This document shows, piece after piece, positions 1-7,690 of a stretch of DNA of 36,778 bases. The stretch covers positions 1 to 36,778 of the forward strand of contig PBOG01000147.1 of assembly GCA_002724245.1 (NCBI GenBank). Direction: 5' to 3'. Position numbers and translations under genes: made by a program. The notes beneath the pieces are model-generated. The model made no database searches, was not told where the DNA came from, and saw nothing but the letters and a program-made list of their open reading frames with translations. The stretch is from Planctomycetaceae bacterium. GTDB taxonomy: Bacteria; Planctomycetota; Planctomycetia; Pirellulales; Pirellulaceae. Every line of letters starts with the position of its first letter. The stretch's first letter is position 1.

Positions 1-341
1 ATCTTACTGGTCTGGGCAATGTCGGGCAGCCATTGCAGTAGATGATCAACCAGGTCCAGTGCACGGTGCGCTTTGGCCGGCGTCCCACTGGTAGTTTCCA
101 ACTCAATCGTGGCCGCAAATTCCTGGATGCGTTCGAGGGCCGCAGCCCACCTTACCGTCTCGTTTCGAAGTTGGTTGATTTCCCCATCCGTCAGGGGAGT
201 GTCGTGTGGATCTGCTGGTGCCGTGGCTGCCACGTCCGCTTGGTCAACCGCCGCACCCGCATCGGCAGGTTGTTTCGCACCGCAACCGCCACTGCACAGG
301 CAACACAACAGGAAAGCAGAAGCAATAAACCGCGTCGTCAT
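1..341 (-). CDS. Unknown lipoprotein, N-terminal part (cut by window edge)
   Basis: Reading the minus strand from the ATG at 341 gives an open frame of about 113 codons that leaves the window at base 1 without a stop. A GGGGGA Shine-Dalgarno-like stretch lies about 6 bases before the ATG. The first 20 residues are a lipoprotein signal: a basic start (MTTRF), a hydrophobic Cys-rich core, and a lipobox-like S-G-G-C with Cys20. An Ala/Asp-rich linker follows, then a probably helical region (EINQLRNETVRWAAALERI). No family is recognised. It follows the efflux protein and the His-rich protein on the same strand, so it may belong to a metal-efflux operon whose fusion-protein and RND-pump genes would lie beyond the left edge; that is inference. 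The alternative is an unrelated lipoprotein. Confidence 0.7.
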   Translation of the reverse strand, partial: MTTRFIASAFLLCCLCSGGCGAKQPADAGAAVDQADVAATAPADPHDTPLTDGEINQLRNETVRWAAALERIQEFAATIELETTSGTPAKAHRALDLVDHLLQWLPDIAQTSK

Positions 342-454
342 TACAATTCCCCCTTTCGGCACTTGGCAAATCCGCTGTCGTATTCACTCCGCATCCATCC
401 AAACGGATGTTCGTCACTGCACTGCAACTGGCAAGAACAGAGAAAAGCGACGTA

Positions 455-1003
455 TTAGAGCAGTTGCACACCGGAACGCTCTCGGCGCGCAACATCACAC
501 AGAAGAACTGCCACATCGGGTGGCGCGGTGAGTTGCCGCAGCGACACCGCACTTCTTGTCAGAGGACCGCACCACTCTGCAGGTGAAGGCAATTCCGTTC
601 GCTCCGCTTCAGAGCGAGGCGATAACACCGAGTCATCCACGCATCTGCGGAAACCAGAAAACCGGTCCTCGACAATCTCCGCCTCGTCGTGGATTGGCCA
701 ACTGAACTCGAAAGGCCCTACCAAAAGATGGATGTGGTTCACAGTGGCCAGGCGGACGCCAGCTCTCGCTACATCAAAGTGGTGACTGGCATGATGATGG
801 TCGTGGAAGTGACCATGCGAATGTGAATGGCCCGCATCGCACACCTCCTCTTCACTGGCATGCGCATGAATGCGACCAGGGGGCACAACAGCCACAAGCA
901 GCATGGCTGCCGCCAGCAGGCTCCCCGTCGTTGTTTGCAGATCAAATCTTCTCACAACCCGGAACACTCCCCTCGCACAGAACCTCACATAGAAGTCAAT
1001 CAT
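455..1003 (-). CDS. Small exported His-rich protein, putative metal binder
   Basis: A 182-residue protein using the ATG at 1003; a GTG two codons earlier at 1009 is equally open and neither has a strong ribosome site. A basic N-region and one hydrophobic segment (about residues 27-41) look like a signal peptide or anchor. Directly after it comes a His cluster, HSHSHGHFHDHHHASHH (residues about 59-75), with 10 His in 17 residues, preceded by an EEE-containing acidic stretch and a Cys. Such clusters bind Zn, Ni, Cu or Co in other proteins. The C-terminal end (LLCDVARRERSGVQLL) has no motif I can name. It sits between an outer-membrane efflux gene and a lipoprotein gene on the same strand, which suggests a periplasmic metal buffer for that efflux system. 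Function is inferred from composition and context only. Confidence 0.72.
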   Translation of the reverse strand: MIDFYVRFCARGVFRVVRRFDLQTTTGSLLAAAMLLVAVVPPGRIHAHASEEEVCDAGHSHSHGHFHDHHHASHHFDVARAGVRLATVNHIHLLVGPFEFSWPIHDEAEIVEDRFSGFRRCVDDSVLSPRSEAERTELPSPAEWCGPLTRSAVSLRQLTAPPDVAVLLCDVARRERSGVQLL

Positions 1004-1167
1004 ACGCACCGACCTGCAAACCGGTCAACGTGAATGGAATGGTAAAAGCCATCGATCGCAATCACACCTCGCTTTGTTCGATTCACTTGCCAACGTTAGC
1101 GCCCTCTGAAGACGGGTTCTGGACAGGAACTTGTGAGCAATAATTTCGCACGATCGGTTACAACACC

Positions 1168-2601
1168 TCACCTGCTCTGCTCCGTTACGCCGTCCACGGG
1201 GATTGCCAGACCATCTGTCAACAAGAGCCCGTCGATTTCCAGCCTGGCAGACCACCAGTCTCGCAACGCACCAAGGTAGTCCATTTGCGCTTGAAAGTTC
1301 GTTTTCTGGGCGATCAACAACCTGACAAAATCGATCCGCCCTTCAGTCCGATAGATCTTACTGAGCAGTTCCAACGATTCTTTGGCGGCGGGAAGAATCG
1401 ATCCTTGATAGCGATCGACTTGTATGGTTGCATTTGCATATCGTTCGAATGTCAGTGCAAATCGCCTGCGCAGATCAAGCTCAACCCGCTCGACTTCACG
1501 CTGGGCAGAAATAAATGCCGCCTGTGCTTTCATCACATTGCCCTGATTGAAATTGCGCACAGCCCAGGGCATCTCTATCTGAACATTAGCAATCGTATTA
1601 CTGGTACTGTAGTCGTACTGGACACCGGTCTGTACGTCGACGTCGGGAATGGGCTCAACGCGCATTCGCTCTACCGCGATTCGCGCCCGATCAACCTGGT
1701 AATGGGCCGCGGTGAGCTCGGGACTGGTCATTAAGATGTCCTGCAGGACTCGTTCACGATCAAGCTGTTTGTCCTGGATCACCAGTGATCCCACGAGTTT
1801 TGTCGGCATGAGGTCTGGCATGCCAATCACCGACACCATCCGCTCCCAATCCGCCTGATATCGATTGCGCGCCTGCTCGACGACAATTTCTGCATGGTAT
1901 TTTTCCACACGTGCTTGCAGTAAATCCACCCGTGTCGCTTGACCACCACTCAGCAGCGCCCCGGTGGTCTCAATACCTTGCTGACTCATCCGCAACAGTT
2001 CCTCTGCCAAGGCAATGGTCTGTTGGGCAATCAAGACGTCATAAAACGCCGTTCGAACAGCCGTTTTGACTCGGTACCGCTGGGCCGATTTCCGGTACTC
2101 TGCAGCCTGCACTGCATGTGCTGCGGCCCGTTGCTCTAACTCCCGCTTGCCACCACGTATGAACTCTTGGGCGACATACACTCCCTGCTGGCCACCGCGG
2201 CCATTATTACCAGCTTCATTGTGTTGATAGCCGAGCCTCGGATTGGGACGAAGTCCTGCCTGTATACGTGTACCTTTGTGCACATCGATACGCGCCTGTG
2301 CCTGCAGCAACGTAGGGTTGTTTGCCAAGGCAAGCTTCTCGATATCTTCCAGGGTCAATACGTTGGCTGCACCAACCAAAGCCAACAGCGTCTCGGCAGC
2401 TGGAAGATCAGCAGCACTCTCCGCGACGTTGGCATCTGCCGGCGGAACAGGTGGAGCGAACGCCTCTGCAGCCACCTCCTTCGATGGCTTGCGCGGTGGT
2501 CTGGCAGGGCCAGGGTCAAATACCGGCCTGGTGCGCGCGCAGGCTGAAAACGCCAACAACGCCAGCTCTATCATCAGGCATGTAATCGCCAGGCGATTCA
2601 T
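1168..2601 (-). CDS. TolC/CzcC-like outer membrane efflux lipoprotein
   Basis: A 477-residue protein of the outer-membrane efflux (OEP) family, the outer duct of tripartite RND or type I exporters. The chosen start is the ATG at 2601, with TAGGTG just upstream; a GTG at 2610 is also in frame. Residues 1-21 form a lipoprotein signal ending LLAFSAC (Cys21), as in CzcC/NodT-type members. A Pro/Ala-rich linker leads to two long-helix repeats: the first begins LTLEDIEKLALANNPTLLQA, and the typical GLRPNP motif follows. The later segment GGQATRVDLLQARVEKYHAE matches the helix signature of the family. Length is usual. The His-rich protein and a lipoprotein follow on the same strand, favouring heavy-metal export, but the pump itself is not in the window. 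Confidence 0.9.
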   Translation of the reverse strand: MNRLAITCLMIELALLAFSACARTRPVFDPGPARPPRKPSKEVAAEAFAPPVPPADANVAESAADLPAAETLLALVGAANVLTLEDIEKLALANNPTLLQAQARIDVHKGTRIQAGLRPNPRLGYQHNEAGNNGRGGQQGVYVAQEFIRGGKRELEQRAAAHAVQAAEYRKSAQRYRVKTAVRTAFYDVLIAQQTIALAEELLRMSQQGIETTGALLSGGQATRVDLLQARVEKYHAEIVVEQARNRYQADWERMVSVIGMPDLMPTKLVGSLVIQDKQLDRERVLQDILMTSPELTAAHYQVDRARIAVERMRVEPIPDVDVQTGVQYDYSTSNTIANVQIEMPWAVRNFNQGNVMKAQAAFISAQREVERVELDLRRRFALTFERYANATIQVDRYQGSILPAAKESLELLSKIYRTEGRIDFVRLLIAQKTNFQAQMDYLGALRDWWSARLEIDGLLLTDGLAIPVDGVTEQSR

Positions 2602-3062
2602 GATTTGCACCTACAACGAGCGCCTCCCCACAACGTACCCGCCTTGTGTCGCAGAGGATCTACAGGGATTCTGCCTGCAGTAGCGGAGGGTGTGGTTGTA
2701 TCGACTGCATCGGCAACGCGATGGATCGTCCATCAAGTCCGGCGGCGATGTTGGTATTGTGACGATCAGTAGCCGGAAGCTAGTCCGGTCAGGTCAAGTT
2801 TACGGGCTCGGGAAGACGATCAGACCCTCCAATTGCTCCGCCACTGCGCGCACGATAGAGTAGCGACAGTTCGTCGCCTCACCACTGCGTCCCAACCAGG
2901 CGATCCCGGAAGTAATCTCCATCCACAGCAAGTACGCGAACATGCCGCCGTTGCTCCTCCTGTGGCCCTGTCAACCTCTACCGGCAAGCACGTCTGACAA
3001 GCTGGCCTCAGATTACGTTTCGCGGCTCGAGCAGAACCAACCTTGACACTGCTGAGTGGAAC
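2602..3062. other. Divergent intergenic region (efflux gene / LRR gene)
   Basis: These 461 bases separate two divergent genes and must carry both promoters. No convincing coding frame is present; short frames here lack a ribosome site and recognisable protein features. I see a 15-base perfect inverted repeat at 2720-2734 and a short hairpin (CCGGA-6-TCCGG) at 2773-2788. No standard -35/-10 pair stands out, which is common for planctomycete promoters. Confidence 0.6.
2720..2734. promoter_or_regulatory. Inverted repeat, possible operator
   Basis: GATGGA-TCG-TCCATC is a perfect 6-3-6 inverted repeat about 120 bases upstream of the efflux gene start and about 330 bases upstream of the LRR gene. 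Symmetric elements of this size are typical of dimeric regulators, and a metal-responsive regulator would fit the efflux gene. No regulator gene is visible nearby, so this remains a weak inference. Confidence 0.25.
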
Positions 3063-4175
3063 ATGAAACACCTGGTTGCAAGCATTCTGTTACTGACGGG
3101 GATTGGGTGTCGCGACCCCCACGTTGCAGCATTGCAGCAATTAGGCGCCAACATCAAACACAATGCGCAAGGAGAAGTCGAGTTTGTCGATCTCAGCGGT
3201 CGGGTGAGTCTGGACGCGCAGGGTGCCTTGTCACGATCCGACTCGAGTGTCACCGACGCTGCGTTAATCCATCTCGCCAGCTTGCCCCACCTGGAAGTAC
3301 TCTGGCTGCAAAAAACACGAATCACCGACGATGGGCTCGCGCACCTTGCGCAACTGACCAGCCTCAAGGAACTCTGGATCCAGGAAACCCGCATCACTGA
3401 CAATGGCGCAGCGCAGCTGGCAGGACTCACCAGTCTCGAAGAGTTGTTGCTCCAAAAAACAAACATCAGCGATGACGGTCTGGCCCAACTGCATGCCCTC
3501 ACTGAAATGAAATCACTCGGTCTTGCCGGTACCCGCATCACCGATGCGGGCCTGGAACATCTGGCCGGCATGGACAAGCTGATCAAACTCGAACTCGACA
3601 GTACGTCTATCTCCGGCGAGGGACTCGCACACCTCCGCAACTTGAACGGACTGGAAACTCTTCTATTACACAACACCAAACTTTCTGACTCCGGAATGGT
3701 ACACCTGGCAAGACTTGCCAGTCTGCGCAAACTCGAACTCAATAGTACCCGGATCAGCAGTGCCGGACTTGTCCACCTCAAGCCATTAACCCGCTTGGAA
3801 ACGCTGAACCTTGGAGATACCAATCTCACCGATGCGGGTCTGGAACATCTGGCTGAAATGGACCGACTGGGAACACTATTTCTCAGCAAGACGCAGATCA
3901 CCGATCTCGGTCTGCAACATCTGTCAGCGCTGCCAAAGCTGTTCTGGTTGTTCTTGAGTAATACGCCGATAACCGATGACGGCCTGGTCCATCTACAAAG
4001 CATGGCCAATTTGAAATTCCTGCACCTCAACAACACCGAGATTAGTGATGCGGGATTGAAACACCTCGCAGAAGCCCGCAAACTACTGGAACTTCGAGTC
4101 TCAGGAACCCGCGTCAGCGACGCAGGTATGGCCCGGCTCAAACAAGCCTTGCCGAAATGTAAGATCTACCGCTAG
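3063..4175 (+). CDS. Leucine-rich repeat lipoprotein (12 x 24 residues)
   Basis: A 370-residue exported LRR protein. Residues 1-16 (MKHLVASILLLTGIGC) form a lipoprotein-like signal with Cys16; the -3 Gly is not ideal for a lipobox. Residues 17-73 form a cap that includes one degenerate unit (VTDAALIHLAS). From residue 74 to 361 there are exactly twelve 24-residue repeats with no insertion or deletion, consensus LxxLexLxLxxTxIsDaGLxHLax, followed by a 9-residue tail (ALPKCKIYR). LRRs of this type form a curved solenoid for protein binding and are abundant in planctomycetes. The ribosome site is weak (GAGTGGA before the ATG). The gene is divergent from the efflux operon and lies upstream of a PQQ-repeat lipoprotein on the same strand. 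Its binding partner cannot be predicted. Confidence 0.88.
   Translation: MKHLVASILLLTGIGCRDPHVAALQQLGANIKHNAQGEVEFVDLSGRVSLDAQGALSRSDSSVTDAALIHLASLPHLEVLWLQKTRITDDGLAHLAQLTSLKELWIQETRITDNGAAQLAGLTSLEELLLQKTNISDDGLAQLHALTEMKSLGLAGTRITDAGLEHLAGMDKLIKLELDSTSISGEGLAHLRNLNGLETLLLHNTKLSDSGMVHLARLASLRKLELNSTRISSAGLVHLKPLTRLETLNLGDTNLTDAGLEHLAEMDRLGTLFLSKTQITDLGLQHLSALPKLFWLFLSNTPITDDGLVHLQSMANLKFLHLNNTEISDAGLKHLAEARKLLELRVSGTRVSDAGMARLKQALPKCKIYR
3282..4145 (+). repeat. Twelve 72-bp coding repeats (LRR units)
   Basis: The LRR gene contains twelve consecutive 72-base units encoding the 24-residue repeats. The DNA copies have diverged, but short blocks recur (for example GATGCGGG followed by CTGGAACATCTGGC in more than one unit). 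The units are in perfect register from the first to the twelfth. Confidence 0.85.
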
Positions 4176-4234
4176 GCGACCCGCCCTGGTACCTCAGCAA
4201 CGTTGGCATGCGTCGCTGCGTTTAGTTGGTGACT

Positions 4235-4253
4235 GTCCCCAGGCCATGGGGAC
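4235..4253. terminator. Short GC hairpin after the LRR gene
   Basis: GTCCCC-AGGCCAT-GGGGAC forms a 6-bp stem with a 7-base loop, 60 bases after the LRR stop and about 105 bases before the next start. No T-tract follows, so it is not a textbook intrinsic terminator. It could act as a transcript-end structure or be chance. Confidence 0.22.
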
Positions 4254-4358
4254 GCAGCACAGGCCTGGAACCGTGCTGCTGGCAGGCTGGTATCCTGTGG
4301 TTTGAAATATGGTACGGTTTCGGTTTCCTCGCCAGTTTGAAACGACTGGAGTTCAATC

Positions 4359-5801
4359 ATGAATACGCTCAGATCACTCTCTGCCCGACATCTGCTGAAC
4401 CTGATCCGCACTCTCCCCTGTCTCCTGCTGACCTGTTCTCTGAGCGGATGTTTCCAGATCACACCTTCCGTCGTACCACAAACCCAGGCAGTCGCACCGC
4501 CTGACAGCACAACCCGCTCCCGCGACGCCACCACCGACACGTTACGTCCTGACGCTCCATCAGATACCCCGAAAAGCCCGGCCGACGATCGCGGAACGGG
4601 ACGAACCCGCTCCGATATTCGCACCGTCAGCGTACCCACCTCAGAAAACGCCACGTGGCCCAATTGGATGGGGCCTGATCACAACGGTATTTCCCAACAA
4701 ACCGGCTGGTCCACCCGATGGCCAGCAGGTGGCTTGCCCATTGCCTGGTCGAAACAGATCGGTATTGGATTCAGTTCTGTGGCGATTGCCGAAGGGCGAC
4801 TGTTCACGATGGGGCACACGGCTGGCAAGGAGTCGATCTACTGCCTCAATACGGGGAACGGAGAAACGGTCTGGTCGTTCTCTTACGCATCTCCACTGGT
4901 CGACAACCTGCACGACGGTGGACCAGGCGCCACACCAACGCTGGATGGAAAATTCGTGTACACGCTAGGGCGCGGCGGCCAATTGTATTGCTTGAGCGCA
5001 GAGACTGGAAAAGTGGTCTGGTCACGAATGTTACAGGAAGACCTGGATGTGGAATTGCCAGAGTGGGGATTCACTAGTTCGCCGTTGATTCTCGACAACC
5101 AGGTTGTCCTTGAGGCGGGCCGCGTTGTTTCCTACGACAAGTTGACTGGACGCAAGAACTGGCAAACAAAACGGCACGCAGCCGGTTATGGTACACCGGC
5201 CCTTCTTGAATCCGGAGGCCAACCCCTGTTGGCCACACTGGACTGCGATGGCTTAAGGATTGTCCGCTCCAGCGACGGAAAAGAAGTAGATTTTCAGTCC
5301 TGGGAATCTCCCTTTCTTACAAATTCCACAACACCGATTGTCCAGGGAGACAAGGTCTTTATCTCCACTGGCTATAACGTAGGGTGCGCGTTGTTTCGCT
5401 TCTCCGGTAGTTCATTAGAGTTGGTGTACAGCAACCGCGAAATGCGCAACCATTTCAATAACTGCATTCTGCTCGACGGACATCTCTACGGGTTCGACGG
5501 CAATTCCAACCTGGGTCGCGTCGTGCAACTGACCTGCATGAACTTTGCCACAGGGGAGGTCTTGTGGAAAAAACGCGGGCTCGGTTGCGGATCACTGATG
5601 GTCGCCAATGGAAAACTGGTGCTGCTCAGTGACAAAGGAGATCTGGTCGTAGCCAAAGCCACACCCAAGAGCTATCAGGAACTGTGTCGGTCACGTTTCC
5701 TCAGCGGACGTTGCTGGACAATGCCTGTCCTGCTCAACGGATTTGTTTACGGCCGCAGCGCCCGGGGGCAGCTGACCTGCCTCCGCCTGCCAGCGGAGTA
5801 A
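4359..5801 (+). CDS. PQQ/BamB-like beta-propeller lipoprotein
   Basis: A 480-residue protein with a clear start: CTGGAG lies 7 bases before the ATG. The signal ends in a perfect lipobox, L-S-G-C with Cys31. A low-complexity Pro/Thr/Asp linker (about residues 35-95) precedes the propeller, which opens with the planctomycete-typical NWMGPDHNGIS (variant of W-x-x-W-R-G-P-x-x-x-G). Repeats of the type GRLFTMGH...IYCLNTGNGETVWSF, FVYTLGRGGQLYCLSAETGKVVW and LTGRKNWQTK are PQQ_2/YwtD-type blades. In planctomycetes these proteins are mostly uncharacterised; BamB relatives scaffold protein complexes, while true PQQ dehydrogenases need catalytic residues that I do not see here. It ends 65 bases before the CotH gene on the same strand. 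Confidence 0.88.
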   Translation: MNTLRSLSARHLLNLIRTLPCLLLTCSLSGCFQITPSVVPQTQAVAPPDSTTRSRDATTDTLRPDAPSDTPKSPADDRGTGRTRSDIRTVSVPTSENATWPNWMGPDHNGISQQTGWSTRWPAGGLPIAWSKQIGIGFSSVAIAEGRLFTMGHTAGKESIYCLNTGNGETVWSFSYASPLVDNLHDGGPGATPTLDGKFVYTLGRGGQLYCLSAETGKVVWSRMLQEDLDVELPEWGFTSSPLILDNQVVLEAGRVVSYDKLTGRKNWQTKRHAAGYGTPALLESGGQPLLATLDCDGLRIVRSSDGKEVDFQSWESPFLTNSTTPIVQGDKVFISTGYNVGCALFRFSGSSLELVYSNREMRNHFNNCILLDGHLYGFDGNSNLGRVVQLTCMNFATGEVLWKKRGLGCGSLMVANGKLVLLSDKGDLVVAKATPKSYQELCRSRFLSGRCWTMPVLLNGFVYGRSARGQLTCLRLPAE

Positions 5802-5866
5802 CGATCGAATGCAAACCGGTGCCCGGAAGCGGGCGTCGTCAAATCCCATCAGCAAACGGCATACTG

Positions 5867-7480
5867 ATGCAACACTTCGCAGCGTTACTGCTACTCCTTG
5901 AATTGACGGGCCAGGCAGCGCCAGCGTCAACCAATCTCGTAACCGACACGTTTTACGATTCCCAGCAGGTTCAGACCATTCAGCTGCTAGTTCGGGATCC
6001 TGACCTGCAGCGTATGCAAGCTGCTCTGCCCGAGCGCATTTACGTTCCGGCCACGTTTCGCTGGGGAAAACAGACTATTGAAAATGTCGGTGTGCGGTAC
6101 AAGGGAAATAGTTCGTCACAGCCTCACCAGCAACATAAACGCAGCTTTCTGATCAAATTCAATGCGTTTGCCAAAGGCAAACATTTTCTCGGACTTAAAC
6201 GGGTTGCCTTGGATAACGGTGTGCAATTCGGCAGCCTGTTCAGCGAACCGTTGATCACAGAAATACTGCGCGATCTCAAGATACCGGCGGCGCGGTGCAA
6301 CTTTGCTAGACTGTTCTTGAACGGAAGATTTCAGGGTATTTACGTCAATGTCGAACGGATTGACCAGGCGTTTCTGGAATACCACTTTAATGATCCCAGT
6401 GGCGCACTCTACAAGGTGGATGAAGGAGGGCCAGGCTGCACACTGGCACCTGCACCACACCAATCCAGCAGCCGTCAACAGCAACGCCATGCGTTTGAAC
6501 CCAAATCGAAATCGGCCCGTCGCCACGCGCGGGATGTGTTCACACTGATTTCATATATCAACCACACTCCCGCCGCCAATTTTTCCGATACGCTTCACCA
6601 GCATCTCCACGTCGATACCTTCTTGAAAACCATGGCCGTGATGCTGTTGGCCGGCGCGTTCGATCAACTGACGGGATGGAATCCACACAATTATTACTTG
6701 TATCACCATCCCAGCGATCAGCGTTGGCACTATTTGCCCTGGGACCTGGATGTCGGGTTCGCGGACAACGCCTTTCGGCGGATTCCGGTGCTGGCTGGCT
6801 GGAATGCCGCCTGGCCCATACCCGGAGGCCCACCACGGCCGCTGATTGTGCGCATTGTCGAAAATCCAGAACTGCTGGCGCGATACCGTCAGCTGGCCGA
6901 CCGCATCCTGGAGCAACATTTCCGCCCGCAGATCCTGCTACCCCGCGTCGACCGCTTGTACGAGCAGATCAAAGACGATCTGGCACGCGATCCGTTTCCA
7001 CATCGCCGCGCCACGAACCCGGAAGATCGGGATTATGGCACCATTGTCGCCAGCATCCACGACTTTATTCGTCGACGCTACCAAACGGCGCGGTCCCAGC
7101 TGGACACTCCAGGCAATCCACCAGGCTATGTCAAACAACGCCTGCAGCCGCGCCGCGGACCGGAGCCAGGCAAGGCCTCGTCGGAGGACCCGAGCGAACT
7201 CCGCCTGGTTTCCCAGATTGCAGACCGAGTCACACTCCAATGGAACGACAATGCGGAGGGTGAAGCGGGTCATATCCTGCAACGCGCTGAGGGGCCGCAA
7301 GGAGACAATTTCCAGAACCATATTGGCAAACCAGGGACCCATGTCTCCCGCATCTCAGACCCCCGGATCGCCGCCGGAAAAACTTACCGATACCGTGTGT
7401 TTGCGGTTCACGAAAGTGCAAACGGACAGCGTGGCACGGGCGTATCCAACGTAGTTACGGTCCGGATTCCGGCCGAGTAG
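5867..7480 (+). CDS. CotH-family secreted kinase-like protein with Fn3 domain
   Basis: A 537-residue protein from the ATG at 5867. The frame is open back to 5684, overlapping the previous gene, and a GTG at 5818 is an alternative start. No strong ribosome site is visible. A short signal-like stretch (LLLLLELTGQAAPA) is followed by the CotH fold: IENVGVRYKGNSSS (about residue 71-84) is the nucleotide-contacting strand-loop, and NPHNYYLYH followed by WHYLPWDLDVGFADN (about residues 273-299) contains the metal-binding D-x-D of the family. CotH proteins are atypical protein kinases acting on secreted or surface proteins. Residues about 443-535 form a fibronectin type III domain (VTLQWNDNAEGEAG, YRYRVFAVHESANG). 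The pairing with a PQQ lipoprotein suggests an outer-envelope role; the substrate is unknown. Confidence 0.86.
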   Translation: MQHFAALLLLLELTGQAAPASTNLVTDTFYDSQQVQTIQLLVRDPDLQRMQAALPERIYVPATFRWGKQTIENVGVRYKGNSSSQPHQQHKRSFLIKFNAFAKGKHFLGLKRVALDNGVQFGSLFSEPLITEILRDLKIPAARCNFARLFLNGRFQGIYVNVERIDQAFLEYHFNDPSGALYKVDEGGPGCTLAPAPHQSSSRQQQRHAFEPKSKSARRHARDVFTLISYINHTPAANFSDTLHQHLHVDTFLKTMAVMLLAGAFDQLTGWNPHNYYLYHHPSDQRWHYLPWDLDVGFADNAFRRIPVLAGWNAAWPIPGGPPRPLIVRIVENPELLARYRQLADRILEQHFRPQILLPRVDRLYEQIKDDLARDPFPHRRATNPEDRDYGTIVASIHDFIRRRYQTARSQLDTPGNPPGYVKQRLQPRRGPEPGKASSEDPSELRLVSQIADRVTLQWNDNAEGEAGHILQRAEGPQGDNFQNHIGKPGTHVSRISDPRIAAGKTYRYRVFAVHESANGQRGTGVSNVVTVRIPAE

Positions 7481-7501
7481 ACAGTCGATCCGCTATCTGA
7501 C

Positions 7502-7521
7502 ACTCCGAACCGCGCCGGAGT
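7502..7521. terminator. Hairpin after the CotH gene
   Basis: ACTCCG-AACCGCGC-CGGAGT is a 6-bp perfect stem with an 8-base loop, 21 bases after the CotH stop codon. A T-tract is missing. The position fits an end-of-transcript structure, and the 210-base gap before the kinase gene would then hold its own promoter. Confidence 0.25.
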
Positions 7522-7690
7522 ATTGCCTGGGGTTACCCGGCAGAACCCTGCTTCCAAATTCGCGGGTGATCCCGGGTTCTGGTATTGAAACGCCCGCTTG
7601 GCGACAATGGGTGCCACGTACGTTCACGAGTTCGGCCCTGCTTCCCGTATCCCTGCCAACCCAGCCTCCTTGCAGGAGTGTATGTAGACC

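Noticed and set aside
73-531. Plus-strand frames near the left edge (also 42-458)
   Set aside because: They are antisense to the lipoprotein and His-rich genes and carry no protein-like features.
3008-4141. 377-codon open frame on the minus strand opposite the LRR gene
   Set aside because: It mirrors the 72-bp coding repeats in antisense; the product is a Ser/Arg-rich repetitive sequence without signal, ribosome site or known fold. The plus-strand LRR protein explains the region fully.
5684-5866. Extended N-terminus of the CotH protein
   Set aside because: The extension overlaps the end of the PQQ lipoprotein gene and has no signal-like sequence; the ATG at 5867 directly before the hydrophobic stretch is better, with GTG 5818 as a possible alternative.
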